Shown here in pieces: positions 1 to 8,495 of a stretch of 64,000 nt of DNA (its first letter is position 1; every line of letters starts with the position of its first letter). The notes beneath the pieces are model-generated. The model was not told the origin of the DNA. It saw only the letters and a program-made list of their open reading frames with translations, and did not search any database. Both the position numbers and the translations under genes were made by a program. The stretch is from NCEH01 sp043195195 (lineage in GTDB: Bacteria; Pseudomonadota; Alphaproteobacteria; Rhizobiales; Xanthobacteraceae). The stretch is taken from contig NZ_JBAFWT010000018.1 in assembly GCF_043195195.1 (NCBI RefSeq), forward strand, positions 37,684 to 101,683. The letters run 5' to 3'.

Positions 1-123
1 GAACCCTTGATCGCCCGCTTCTACGCCGGGCGCCTGACCCTGGCCGACAAGGCGCGCATTCTCACCGGCCGCCCGCCGGTGCCGCTCGGCGCGGCGCTGC
101 GTTGTCTGCCGGAGCGCACTTGA
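1..123 (+). CDS. crtY: Lycopene beta-cyclase, C-terminal end (partial)
   Basis: The window opens inside a plus-strand reading frame that ends in TGA at 121-123, leaving 40 residues. The tail contains RFYAGRLT, then ADKARILTGRPPVPLGAAL, which resembles the C-terminal signature of bacterial CrtY-type lycopene cyclases. CrtY cyclises both ends of lycopene to beta-carotene. The position directly upstream of crtI, crtB and crtX on the same strand supports this. The gap to crtI is 137 bases and holds an inverted repeat. Only the tail is visible, so the family call rests on a short motif plus context. Confidence 0.75.
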   Translation, partial: EPLIARFYAGRLTLADKARILTGRPPVPLGAALRCLPERT

Positions 124-150
124 GCCGGCCGCGCCCGCCTCCTCCCAAAG

Positions 151-188
151 CTGCGATATGCAATTCTCCACAAGATGCTGTATCGCAG
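151..188. promoter_or_regulatory. Inverted repeat between crtY and crtI
   Basis: CTGCGATA at 151-158 is matched by its exact reverse complement TATCGCAG at 181-188, with a 22-base spacer. It lies 72 bases before the crtI start. It could be a regulator's operator with two half-sites or the stem of an mRNA hairpin. There is no T-tract after it, so it is not a standard terminator. Confidence 0.4.
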
Positions 189-260
189 GCGCGAAACGGT
201 TCCACCGAGTGAGAAGCCGCCGCGTGAAATCGGCGAAGTGAAACACGGATCCCGCGTGCC

Positions 261-1796
261 ATGATGCTGACGAAGACGCACCCCAACGGCCACCGCAAGG
301 CGGCGGTCATCGGCTCAGGCTTCGGCGGTCTCTCGCTGGCGATCCGATTGCAGGCCGCAGGTTTCGACACCACGCTCTACGAGAAGCGCGATAAGCCCGG
401 TGGCCGTGCCTATGTCTATGAGGATCAGGGCTTTGTGTTCGACGGCGGGCCGACCGTCATCACCGATCCGAGTGCCCTCGAAGAGCTGTTCGCCATCGCC
501 GGGCGCAAGCTCTCCGATTATGTGGAGCTGATATCCATCTCGCCGTTCTATCGGTTGCTATGGAGCGACGGCTATCAGTTCGACTATGTGAACGACCAAG
601 AGGGGCTGGACCGGCAGATCGCCGCCAAGTCCCCGGTCGATGTCGAGGGTTACCGACGCTTCCTCGCCTATTCGAAGGCGGTGTTTGAGGAGGGCTATCT
701 CAAGCTTGGCGCAGTGCCATTCCTGTCCTTCAAGGACATGATCCGCGCGGCGCCCCAGTTGATGCGGCTGGAGGCCTGGAAGAGCGTCTATTCCATGGTG
801 TCGCGCTTCATCAAGGATGAGCAATTGCGCGAGGCCTTCTCGTTTCATTCCTTACTGGTCGGCGGCAACCCGTTCGCCACCTCCTCCATCTACGCGCTGA
901 TCCACGCTTTGGAGCGCAAATGGGGCGTGTTCTTCCCACGCGGCGGCACCGGCGCGCTGGTGCAGGGCATGGTGCGCCTGTTCGAGGATCTCGGCGGCAC
1001 GCTGCGCCTGTCCGCGCCCGTCGATGAGATATTGGTTGAGAATGGCCGTGCCACCGGCGTGCGCATGGCCGACGGCAGCGTGACGAAATTCGATCTCGTC
1101 GCCTCCAATGCAGACGTGGTGCACACCTATGCCAAGCTGCTGCGCAATACGCCGCGCGGCAAGGCCGAGGGCAAAAGGCTTGGCAAGATGCGCCACTCCA
1201 TGTCGCTGTTCGTGATCTACTTCGGCACGAAACGCACCTATCCGCACCTCCAGCACCATACCGTGCTGTTCGGGCCTCGCTATCGCGGACTGATCGACGA
1301 CATCTTCGCCGGTCCCGATCTGCCGGAGGATTTCTCGCTCTATCTGCACGCGCCAACGGTGAGCGATCCAAGCCTTGCGCCGGAAGGCTGCACCGGCTTC
1401 TACGTGCTCTCGCCCGTGCCCCATCTCGGCAAGGCGCAGATCGATTGGGATGTTGAAGGCCCGAAATATCGTGACCGCATCCTTGATTATCTGGAAGCGC
1501 GCCTCCTGCCGGGCCTCAAGGAGGATCTGGTGACGAGCCGCATCCTCACCCCCTTCGGCTTCCGCGACGAACTCAACGCGCACATGGGATCGGCATTCTC
1601 CGTAGAGCCTCTGCTGACCCAATCGGCGTGGTTCCGCCCGCACAATCGCGATGACAAGATTCCCAATCTCTATATCGTCGGCGCCGGTACCCATCCGGGC
1701 GCCGGGGTTCCAGGCGTGGTCGGTTCGGCAAAGGCGACGGCAGGCCTGATCATTGCCGATTTCCCCTCCATCTCCATGGACAGGAGCAAGGCGTGA
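261..1796 (+). CDS. crtI: Phytoene desaturase
   Basis: This 511-residue FAD-dependent amine-oxidase-fold enzyme desaturates phytoene to lycopene. The N-terminus has the dinucleotide-binding motif GSGFGG at about residues 18-23, followed by the acidic end of the second strand (YEKRDKPGGRA) and DGGPTVITDP, all typical of bacterial CrtI. The C-terminus has the CrtI signature GAGTHPGAGVPGVVGSAKA, which closes the FAD site. Length fits the family (about 490-510 residues). ATG codons at 261 and 264 are both possible starts. Its last bases overlap the GTG start of crtB, so the two are probably translationally coupled. Confidence 0.95.
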   Translation: MMLTKTHPNGHRKAAVIGSGFGGLSLAIRLQAAGFDTTLYEKRDKPGGRAYVYEDQGFVFDGGPTVITDPSALEELFAIAGRKLSDYVELISISPFYRLLWSDGYQFDYVNDQEGLDRQIAAKSPVDVEGYRRFLAYSKAVFEEGYLKLGAVPFLSFKDMIRAAPQLMRLEAWKSVYSMVSRFIKDEQLREAFSFHSLLVGGNPFATSSIYALIHALERKWGVFFPRGGTGALVQGMVRLFEDLGGTLRLSAPVDEILVENGRATGVRMADGSVTKFDLVASNADVVHTYAKLLRNTPRGKAEGKRLGKMRHSMSLFVIYFGTKRTYPHLQHHTVLFGPRYRGLIDDIFAGPDLPEDFSLYLHAPTVSDPSLAPEGCTGFYVLSPVPHLGKAQIDWDVEGPKYRDRILDYLEARLLPGLKEDLVTSRILTPFGFRDELNAHMGSAFSVEPLLTQSAWFRPHNRDDKIPNLYIVGAGTHPGAGVPGVVGSAKATAGLIIADFPSISMDRSKA

Positions 1797-2716
1797 GTGA
1801 AGTCCTCACCGCCAGCGAAGCAGCCATCGCGAAGGGCTCCAAGAGCTTCGCGGCTGCCGCCAAGCTGTTCGACCCGCGCACACGTGCGGACGCCGTCATG
1901 CTCTACGCTTGGTGCCGCCATTGCGACGACGTGGTGGATGGGCAGGTTCTCGGCCATGGCCGGGTGGCGGAGAGCATGAGCGCGCAAGCGCGTCTCGACG
2001 GGCTTTATGAGGAGACCCACCGGGCCTATCGCGGACTGCCGACCACCCACCCAGCCTTTGCCGCCTTTGCCGAGGTGATCCGCCGCAATGCGATTCCCGA
2101 GCGCTATCCCCTCGACCTCCTTGAGGGCTTCCGCATGGATGTGGAAGACCGCAAATACGAGACGATCAAGGACACGCTCTCCTATTGCTATCATGTGGCG
2201 GGCGTGGTCGGGGTGATGATGGCGCTTATCATGGGCGCGCGCGAGGAGGAGGTGCTGCACCGCGCCTGCGACCTCGGCCTTGCGTTTCAGCTCACCAATA
2301 TCTCCCGCGACGTGGTGGAAGATGCCGGCATCGGCCGGGTGTATCTGCCGGCCGAGTGGCTGCGCGCCGTCGGTGTCGAACCCGACGCCGTGGCGCTGCC
2401 GGCCAACCGCCAGAAGGTGGCGGATGTGGTGGCGCGGCTGCTGGATCTGGCCGAACCTTATTATGAGTCCGCCTTGATCGGCGTGCGAGCGCTGCCGTTC
2501 CGTTCTGCCTGCGCGATCACGACCGCACGGGCGGTGTATCGCGCCATCGGAACCAAGGTGCGCGCGGCAGGCCCACTTGCCTGGGATGAGCGGCGTTCCA
2601 CCACCAAGGGTGAGAAGATTGCGTTCGCGGCCTCAGGCGCGGTGCAGGCTGCTCTATCTCGCCTCGCATCCCCCACCGCGCCGCGCTCCGCGACGCTCTG
2701 GACTCGTCCGGCATGA
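1793..2716 (+). CDS. crtB: Phytoene synthase
   Basis: This 307-residue squalene/phytoene synthase condenses two geranylgeranyl diphosphates to phytoene, the first committed carotenoid step. Both aspartate-rich magnesium-binding motifs are visible: CDDVVD at about residues 44-49 and RDVVED at about 172-177, the latter followed by GRVYLP as in the family. The start is GTG at 1793 inside the crtI stop (GTGA overlap), with AGGAG at 1782-1786 as ribosome binding site. The C-terminus overlaps crtX by four bases. The order crtI-crtB is common in proteobacteria. Confidence 0.95.
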   Translation: MSEVLTASEAAIAKGSKSFAAAAKLFDPRTRADAVMLYAWCRHCDDVVDGQVLGHGRVAESMSAQARLDGLYEETHRAYRGLPTTHPAFAAFAEVIRRNAIPERYPLDLLEGFRMDVEDRKYETIKDTLSYCYHVAGVVGVMMALIMGAREEEVLHRACDLGLAFQLTNISRDVVEDAGIGRVYLPAEWLRAVGVEPDAVALPANRQKVADVVARLLDLAEPYYESALIGVRALPFRSACAITTARAVYRAIGTKVRAAGPLAWDERRSTTKGEKIAFAASGAVQAALSRLASPTAPRSATLWTRPA

Positions 2717-3972
2717 CGTCCCTTCATTTCGCAGTGGTCGCCCCACCGCTCTCGGGGCATTTCAATCCGCTGGTGGCTCTGTCGCGCGATCTCGTCGCCC
2801 GTGGCCATCGCGTCACATTCTTCCACATGGCGGACGCAGCCGAGATGGTGCGCGGGACACCGGTGGGTTTCTGCGCTGTAGGGTTGGAAAGTCATCCGAA
2901 GGGCGCGCTCAAGGCGCATCTCCATAAGCTCGCCAACCCCACCGGGCCGCTCGGCCTGCTCGGCGTGATCCGCGACACCGCCGATATTACCGACATGCTT
3001 TGTCGCGATCTCCCCGCTGCCTTCCGCGCCGAAGGAATCGATGCGGTGATCGCGGACCAGACGGAAGCCGCCGGTGCGCTGGTGGCACGGCATCTCAAAC
3101 TGCCCTTCGTCTCCACCGCCACCGCATTGCCGCTCAATCGCGAAATCGGCCTACCGCCGCCGTTCGTGGACTGGCCCTATGATCCCACCGACAAGGGCCG
3201 CTGGTGGAGCGAAGGCGGCTGGCGGGTGACCGATTTCCTTATGAAGCCCATGGCCAAGGTGGTGGCGCGCCATGCGGCGTCGTTCGACCTCGACCCGTTG
3301 GCGGACCAAGGATTTTCGCCTCTGCTTCAGGTCGCGCAGTGCGTGAAGGGTCTCGACTTCCCGCGCGCCGAACTGCCCGCCGCCTTCCACTATTGCGGCC
3401 CGTTCCGCACATCGGAAGCCGAGGCGGTCCTCGATTTTGACCTCCACGGCGACGGGCGTCCGCTGGTGTTCTGTTCCCTTGGCACGTTGCAGGGCGCGCG
3501 GGCGGATCTGTTCCAGGCGGTGGCAATGGCGGCGCAGAAGTTGAACGTGCGCCTTGTGCTCGCCCATGGCGGGCTGTTGAGCGATGAGGCGGCACGTGCG
3601 CTGCCGGGCGATCCCATCGTGCGGGCCTTCGTGCCACAAAGGCAGGTGCTCGCCCATTGCAAGGCGGCAGTGATCCATGCGGGGTTCAACACCGTGATGG
3701 ATGCACTTTCCTTCGGGGTGCCGCTGGTCGCCATGCCGATTGCGTTCGAGCAGCCGGGGATTTCCGCGCGCCTGGTCTATTGCGGTGTCGCGCGCATCTT
3801 CCCCGCCAAGAAAGCTTCGGCGGCGCGGGTGCAGGAAGCGCTGGAGCTGGTCCTATCGGATCCTGCCTACGCCATCGCCGCGCGGCGCATCCAGGGCGAG
3901 ATCGCGCAGAGCGGCGGTGTGACCGAAGCGGCGGACCTGATCCTCGGGGCGGTCGAGTCACTGCGCGGCTGA
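2713..3972 (+). CDS. crtX: Carotenoid (zeaxanthin-type) glycosyltransferase
   Basis: This 419-residue protein has the GT1 / UDP-glycosyltransferase fold. The N-terminus reads HFAVVAPPLSGHFNPLVALS, the usual acceptor-domain start. The donor-binding region is HAGFNTVMDALSFGVPLVAMP around residue 320, the bacterial counterpart of the PSPG box, with a downstream FEQPG. In a crt operon the expected substrate is the hydroxyl of zeaxanthin or a similar xanthophyll. Xanthobacter is known for rhamnosylated zeaxanthin, so the sugar could be rhamnose instead of glucose; sequence alone does not tell. ATG at 2713 overlaps the crtB stop (ATGA), so it is coupled. No carotenoid hydroxylase gene is seen in the window. 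Confidence 0.85.
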   Translation: MTSLHFAVVAPPLSGHFNPLVALSRDLVARGHRVTFFHMADAAEMVRGTPVGFCAVGLESHPKGALKAHLHKLANPTGPLGLLGVIRDTADITDMLCRDLPAAFRAEGIDAVIADQTEAAGALVARHLKLPFVSTATALPLNREIGLPPPFVDWPYDPTDKGRWWSEGGWRVTDFLMKPMAKVVARHAASFDLDPLADQGFSPLLQVAQCVKGLDFPRAELPAAFHYCGPFRTSEAEAVLDFDLHGDGRPLVFCSLGTLQGARADLFQAVAMAAQKLNVRLVLAHGGLLSDEAARALPGDPIVRAFVPQRQVLAHCKAAVIHAGFNTVMDALSFGVPLVAMPIAFEQPGISARLVYCGVARIFPAKKASAARVQEALELVLSDPAYAIAARRIQGEIAQSGGVTEAADLILGAVESLRG

Positions 3973-3983
3973 GATCCGTGCCC

Positions 3984-4319
3984 CTATTCGCATCTCATGC
4001 GCTTATAGCCGCTATCGTCGGCCGTTCGGATACCGGCGCAGGCCTTGGTGCCGGCGGGAAGCGCGAATTCCCTAATCTCCCTCGTGCCCTTGTATCGGCA
4101 AATCAGAAATGCCGGCCGGCCGGTCCGGTCGAGGCCGCTCCAAGTGTCGCGCTTGCCGGTTTGCTCAGGGGCGAGGTCGACCATCTCCTCGGGCGGGCCA
4201 TCGAACACCGAGACCGCTCCTAGCGTTTGGCTGTGCAGGTGCGAGGGACATTCCACGGCGCTCAAAGCCGCGCCGCTCGCGCTCACCAGGATCGCGAGGG
4301 AAAGACACGTGCGCCACAT
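3984..4319 (-). CDS. Small secreted protein (STY0301-like)
   Basis: The 111-residue product begins with a clear signal peptide (MWRTCLSLAILVSASGAALSA, cleavage expected near residue 21). The mature part starts VECPSHL and carries four cysteines (VECP, LICRY, KACAG and a C-terminal MRCE), suggesting two disulfides in the periplasm. The spacing and the LICRYKG segment resemble small STY0301-type secreted proteins; I am not certain of the family. ATG at 4319 is chosen over the in-frame upstream start because AGGAG sits about 9 bases ahead of it and the signal peptide then begins at residue 1. It is convergent with crtX and not part of that operon. Confidence 0.65.
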   Translation of the reverse strand: MWRTCLSLAILVSASGAALSAVECPSHLHSQTLGAVSVFDGPPEEMVDLAPEQTGKRDTWSGLDRTGRPAFLICRYKGTREIREFALPAGTKACAGIRTADDSGYKRMRCE

Positions 4320-4634
4320 CAATGCCCGCTCCTGTCCGGCCCGCGCGCTGCCGGAAATGGCCGTTGGCAAGCATGATGCGCCTTATATGCGTGAACTCAC
4401 CCTCGCGCCATGGTCAGCGCCCTGTGCGCCACCCGAGGGATTTTTAAGCGCCTTGTCAGGCCGGTGTAATATTGTGCAGGGAATATGGAAATCACTCTGC
4501 CGCAGCTTCGAAATATGGTGTCAAAGCACACCAGCGGGGTGCGGTTGCTGGAGAGGTGGGCGAGAGTCGCTCACCAGCGGCACGGTGGCACCTTCTGTAG
4601 ATTATCAGGTCGATTGATTGGAGTGTGACGTATC
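4320..4634. other. Intergenic stretch between divergent genes
   Basis: These 315 bases separate the minus-strand small secreted protein from the plus-strand CVNH gene. Both promoters should lie here. I see no convincing -35/-10 pair, no repeat and no RNA gene. GGAG at 4620-4623 is the likely ribosome binding site of the CVNH gene. Confidence 0.4.
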
Positions 4635-5204
4635 ATGCGGGTGCGTGCGAAGTTTTTAGGTATCGCGGCCGGGCTGCTATGCCTTACGGCTCTTTCCACT
4701 CTCGCCGAGGCCCAGCAGGCGCCGCCGGGGAGCTATCTGTACACCTGCCAAAAGGCGCGTGTCTCCAACGGGATGCTCACGGCTTTCTGTCGCAACCAAC
4801 TTGGCGTTTCTGTTCCCGCGTTCCTCATGTTGCCGGGGTGCGTGCCGGGCTCCGACATCGCCAATTCGAATGGGACGCTCACCTGCCAAGTGAGGAATGG
4901 TGGCGGCCCTGGTTACCCACCAGGCCCCGGTCGCAACCCCGGACCTGGCTATAACCCTGGCCCCGGCTACCCTCCTGGACCTGGCTACAATCCCGGCCCC
5001 GGGTACAACCCGGGCGGCCGCGGGCCGTCGCCGCTGCCACAGGGCTCCTATATGGCCTCGTGCCGGGACATCAACATGGCCGGCGGCACCTTGAACGCCC
5101 TCTGCCGGGATGAACGTGGGCGGTGGCGCGAAACCAGCATTTTCCCGAATTTTTGCAGAGGCCGGGATATCGCCAACATAAATGGGCAGTTCGCCTGCCG
5201 CTAA
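4635..5204 (+). CDS. Secreted double-CVNH (cyanovirin-N homology) protein with Pro-Gly linker
   Basis: This 189-residue protein has a signal peptide (residues 1-26, ending AEA). Two similar cysteine-containing units follow, at about residues 30-86 and 138-189. Each shows the CVNH-like pattern PGSY or QGSY-x3-C, LxAxCR, and a C-terminal DIANxNGxxxC. CVNH domains are carbohydrate-binding lectin folds. The units are joined by a roughly 50-residue linker of PGPGYN/PGPGYP repeats (4900-5015), a flexible extracellular spacer. It forms a tandem pair with the next gene, which has the same two-unit layout and no such linker. Ligand unknown; periplasmic or secreted location is inferred from the signal peptide. 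Confidence 0.75.
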   Translation: MRVRAKFLGIAAGLLCLTALSTLAEAQQAPPGSYLYTCQKARVSNGMLTAFCRNQLGVSVPAFLMLPGCVPGSDIANSNGTLTCQVRNGGGPGYPPGPGRNPGPGYNPGPGYPPGPGYNPGPGYNPGGRGPSPLPQGSYMASCRDINMAGGTLNALCRDERGRWRETSIFPNFCRGRDIANINGQFACR

Positions 5205-5223
5205 ATCCGACGCACGCATGACC

Positions 5224-5250
5224 CGATCAGCTTGTGGTGCGAGCTGATCG
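5224..5250. promoter_or_regulatory. Hairpin between the two CVNH genes
   Basis: CGATCAGCT at 5224-5232 pairs perfectly with AGCTGATCG at 5242-5250 around a 9-base loop. No T-tract follows. It lies 20 bases after the first CVNH stop and before the second gene's AGGAG, so it may attenuate or stabilise a shared transcript. Confidence 0.45.
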
Positions 5251-5277
5251 GCATGTGCTCACGATACAGGAGCGAAC

Positions 5278-5751
5278 ATGCCGATGTTTGGAAGGCTTTT
5301 CTCTGCCGCGTTCTTGCTCGTCGCCTGTGTTGCGGGGCCGGCCGCCGCACAGGTTCGGCAGGGCAGCTATCTTGCGACCTGCGTGAATGTGCGTGAGGAG
5401 GCTGGATGGCTAAAGGCGACCTGCCAGAACGGATATGGTGGCTGGGCCGAGGCAAGCACGGTTCCGGGCTGGTGCTCGCTCGGCAGCGACATCGCGAACG
5501 AGAATGGGCGTCTCGTCTGCAAGGCGGCCTCCGCCGGATTTGGCGGCCCGTCCGCGTCATCCAGCTATGGCGAAAAGATTCCGTCCGGCTCCTATATGGC
5601 CACGTGCCGGGAGGTCCGGATGGTGGCGGGCTGGCTGAAGGCAAGCTGCCAGGATTCGCGCGGGCGCTGGGTGGATGCCACGACTGCGGCAAGCTGGTGC
5701 AGCGCTGGTCGTGATATCGCCAATATAGACGGGCGGCTCACTTGCCGGTGA
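5278..5751 (+). CDS. Secreted double-CVNH protein
   Basis: This 157-residue protein has a signal peptide (residues 1-24, ending AAA) and two CVNH-like units at about residues 28-80 and 102-157. Both contain GSYxATC, a GWLKAxCQ segment, a tryptophan-rich middle and DIANxxGRLxC. The two units are very alike, indicating internal duplication, and both resemble those in the preceding gene. AGGAG lies 7 bases before the ATG. With the upstream gene it forms a tandem pair from gene duplication. Sugar binding in the envelope is inferred from the fold; the ligand is unknown. Confidence 0.75.
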   Translation: MPMFGRLFSAAFLLVACVAGPAAAQVRQGSYLATCVNVREEAGWLKATCQNGYGGWAEASTVPGWCSLGSDIANENGRLVCKAASAGFGGPSASSSYGEKIPSGSYMATCREVRMVAGWLKASCQDSRGRWVDATTAASWCSAGRDIANIDGRLTCR

Positions 5752-5787
5752 GGGGCATCGGGACTCGACACTCATTCCATGAGCATG

Positions 5788-6118
5788 AATGCCCCCTCTC
5801 CCCCAGGGAGAGAGGATAGAGGCGAGAGCTCAGCCGGCGGGCCTCTGTAGCGACCGCTGCGAATCTGTTCCGTGCGGCTCGCCCCCTCACCCGCCCGCTG
5901 CGCGGTCGACCTCGCCCCCCGGGGAGAGGTGAGGGCCAAGGCCTGGCACCGATGACGGTGGAAATCCCGCCCGTTCCCCCTCTCCCCGAGGGGGAGAGGG
6001 TTGGGGTGAGGGGAGGTGAATGCCGCGCTCCGAAGATGAACAGGTCCGCCGTGCCGGTCGCATCCCTCCCTGACCCTCCCCCGCAAGTGGGAGAGGGGGA
6101 CCGGGGGCGAGAGGGGAT
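5788..6118. repeat. Cluster of GC-rich palindromic intergenic repeats
   Basis: At least four units built on CCCCTCTCCCC ... GGGGAGAGGG lie here, at about 5790-5815, 5881-5935, 5973-6020 and 6064-6118. Most can fold on themselves, and several carry the longer CCCTCACCC/GGGTGAGGG outer arm. They fill the gap between the convergent CVNH gene and ilvD. A second cluster of the same type lies at 57289-57437. Such elements are common between genes in high-GC alphaproteobacteria. They could act as convergent terminators or be non-autonomous repeats. The reading frames crossing them look non-coding. Confidence 0.75.
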
Positions 6119-6134
6119 CAGGCGCGGCGGCTGC

Positions 6135-7988
6135 TCAGCGGCGCAGGGCCTTCACGTCGCGAACGGCGCCGCGCGCGGCGGAGGTGGTGAGCGCCGCATA
6201 GGCCTGGAGCGCCTGGGAGACCACGCGGGTCCGCGTCGCCGGCTTCCAGGCGGCATCGCCCTTCGCTTCCATGGCGGCGCGGCGATGGGCGAGCACCTCG
6301 TCCGAAACCGCCAGATGAATGCGGCGGTTGGGGATGTCGATCTCGATGATATCGCCTTCTTCCACAAGCCCGATGGCACCGCCCTCGGCCGCTTCCGGGG
6401 AGACGTGGCCGATGGACAGGCCCGAGGAGCCTCCCGAGAAACGCCCGTCGGTGACTAGCGCGCAAACCTTTCCGAGGCCCTTCGACTTCAGATAGGAGGT
6501 CGGATAGAGCATCTCCTGCATGCCGGGTCCGCCGCGCGGCCCCTCATAGCGGATCAGTACGATATCGCCGGCGACAATGCGCTGCGAGGCGAGGATTGCC
6601 TCCACAGCCGCGTCCTGGCTCTCGAAGATGCGCGCGGGACCGGAGAAGGTGAGCGAGGCGGCATCGACTCCCGCCGTTTTCACGATCGAGCCTTCTTCCG
6701 CGATGTTGCCGTACAGCACCGCAAGGCCGCCATCCTTCGAATAGGCATGAGCAGCATCGCGGATCACGCCGCTTTCCCGGTCGGTATCGAGGTCGTCCCA
6801 GCGGCGCGCCTGGCTGAAGGCGACCTGGGTCGGTACGCCGCCGGGGGCAGCGCGATAGAAGGTCTGCACACTCTCCGAGCTGGTGCGCTTCACATCCCAG
6901 CGATCCAGGGCATCGCCGAGGGTCGGCGCATGCACCGTGCCCTGGTCGGAATGAAGCAGGCCGGCGCGGTCGAGTTCGCCGAGGATGGCCATGATGCCGC
7001 CGGCGCGGTGCACGTCTTCCATATGGATATTGGCGACGGCGGGCGCGACCTTGCACAGCACCGGAACGCCCCGCGAGAGGCGGTCTATGTCGGCCATGGT
7101 GAACGGCACCTCGCCCTCATTGGCCGCGGCGAGCAGGTGCAGCACCGTATTGGTGGAGCCGCCCATGGAGATATCCAGCGTCATGGCATTCTCGAATGCC
7201 TTGAAGGTCGCGATCTTGCGCGGCAGCACGCGCTCGTCGTCCTGCTCGTAATAGCGGCGGGCGAGATCGACGATCAGGTGGCCGGCTTCCACGAACAGGC
7301 GCTCGCGGTCGGCATGGGTCGCCAGCACCGAGCCATTGCCCGGCAGGGCGAGACCGAGGGCCTCCGTGAGACAGTTCATGGAATTCGCCGTGAACATGCC
7401 CGAGCAGGACCCGCAGGTGGGGCATGCGGACCGCTCCATCACCTTCACATCTTCGTCGGACACGCGAGAATCCGCGGCCGCGACCATCGCGTCGATCAGA
7501 TCCACCTTCCGCTCGCCGGTGGAGAGGATCACCTTGCCGGCCTCCATGGGGCCGCCGGAGACGAACACCGCGGGGATGTTGAGGCGCATGGCGGCCATCA
7601 GCATGCCGGGCGTGATCTTGTCGCAATTGGAGATGCACACCATGGCGTCGGCGCAGTGCGCGTTGACCATATATTCCACGCTGTCGGCGATGATCTCGCG
7701 CGAGGGCAGTGAATAGAGCATGCCGTCATGGCCCATGGCGATGCCGTCATCCACCGCGATGGTGTTGAATTCCTTTGCAACACCGCCCGCCTTTTCGATC
7801 TCCCGCGCCACCAACTGGCCGAGATCCTTCAGGTGAACATGGCCGGGGACGAACTGGGTGAAGGAATTGACCACTGCGATGATGGGCTTGCCGAAATCGC
7901 CGTCCTTCATGCCAGTGGCGCGCCACAGGCCCCGGGCGCCGGCCATATTGCGGCCGTGGGTGGAGGTGCGGGAACGATAGGCGGGCAT
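6135..7988 (-). CDS. ilvD: Dihydroxy-acid dehydratase
   Basis: This 617-residue iron-sulfur enzyme of branched-chain amino acid synthesis converts 2,3-dihydroxy-3-methylbutanoate and its ethyl homologue to the 2-oxo acids. The family signatures are CDKITPGMLMA (cysteine about residue 122) and CGSCSGMFTANSMN (cysteine about 195), which with the catalytic region GRFSGGSSGLSIGHVSPEA near residue 500 mark the IlvD/Edd family. The start HGRNMAGARGLWRATGM matches IlvD and not Edd. Length is standard. It stands alone on the minus strand, flanked by repeats downstream and divergent from csbD. Confidence 0.97.
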   Translation of the reverse strand: MPAYRSRTSTHGRNMAGARGLWRATGMKDGDFGKPIIAVVNSFTQFVPGHVHLKDLGQLVAREIEKAGGVAKEFNTIAVDDGIAMGHDGMLYSLPSREIIADSVEYMVNAHCADAMVCISNCDKITPGMLMAAMRLNIPAVFVSGGPMEAGKVILSTGERKVDLIDAMVAAADSRVSDEDVKVMERSACPTCGSCSGMFTANSMNCLTEALGLALPGNGSVLATHADRERLFVEAGHLIVDLARRYYEQDDERVLPRKIATFKAFENAMTLDISMGGSTNTVLHLLAAANEGEVPFTMADIDRLSRGVPVLCKVAPAVANIHMEDVHRAGGIMAILGELDRAGLLHSDQGTVHAPTLGDALDRWDVKRTSSESVQTFYRAAPGGVPTQVAFSQARRWDDLDTDRESGVIRDAAHAYSKDGGLAVLYGNIAEEGSIVKTAGVDAASLTFSGPARIFESQDAAVEAILASQRIVAGDIVLIRYEGPRGGPGMQEMLYPTSYLKSKGLGKVCALVTDGRFSGGSSGLSIGHVSPEAAEGGAIGLVEEGDIIEIDIPNRRIHLAVSDEVLAHRRAAMEAKGDAAWKPATRTRVVSQALQAYAALTTSAARGAVRDVKALRR

Positions 7989-8205
7989 GTCCTCTTACCT
8001 TTTATATCAGCGACAGGGGTAACCTGCGCAACATTGTGACGGTTCTCTTAGAGCGAATTTAGGCTGAACGGAATCGTTTCCGTGCAGGAGCTGCCCGATA
8101 GGCCATGCGCCCAGGGCATCAATGCCTGCTTTTTCCGGACCGAGGGAACGTAAGGCCTCCCTGGCCGTTGTCTATGCAAGCTCACCGAGACGAAGGGAAT
8201 ATCTC

Positions 8206-8400
8206 ATGGGTAGCACTGGCGACAAGATCAAGGGCACCGCAAACGAAGCCATCGGCAATGCCAAGCAGGGCATTGGCAAGGCGGTCGGCAATGATCGCCT
8301 TCAGGTCGAGGGCAAGGTGCAGGAAATCAAGGGTGAAGGCCAGCAGGCCGTGGGCAAGGCTAAGGATGCGGTGAAGGGCACCGTCAACCGCAACCTCTGA
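8206..8400 (+). CDS. CsbD-family stress-response protein
   Basis: This 64-residue, highly charged protein has the CsbD pattern: DKIKGTANEAIGNAKQGIGKAVG, then a second GEGQQAVGKAKDAVKGTV repeat. These small hydrophilic proteins are usually induced by general stress; their molecular role is unsettled. ATG at 8206 is chosen because GAAGGGA lies 7-14 bases upstream and the homology begins at MGSTGDKIKG; the frame extends upstream but that extension is not conserved in style. It is monocistronic, with a terminator-like hairpin after it. Confidence 0.85.
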   Translation: MGSTGDKIKGTANEAIGNAKQGIGKAVGNDRLQVEGKVQEIKGEGQQAVGKAKDAVKGTVNRNL

Positions 8401-8420
8401 GCTTTTGTTTGAATGACCGC

Positions 8421-8457
8421 GGGCGGTCGGGCGATGTCGTCCGGCCGCCCACATTTT
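8421..8457 (+). terminator. Probable Rho-independent terminator after csbD-like gene
   Basis: GGGCGGTCGG at 8421-8430 pairs with CCGGCCGCCC at 8441-8450 with one wobble, and is followed by ACATTTTTGT. It lies 21 bases after the stop codon and faces the convergent folC gene. Confidence 0.65.
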
Positions 8458-8495
8458 TGTGACACGACGAGATAGGGTGGTCTCGGCGTGAAAAA

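Noticed and set aside
4900..5015. Short tandem DNA repeat considered as a CRISPR-like array
   Set aside because: The repeats are in frame and code the PGPGYN linker of the CVNH protein; there are no unique spacers.
5952..6458. A plus-strand frame running from the palindromic repeats into ilvD
   Set aside because: Half of it is repeat sequence and the rest is antisense to ilvD.
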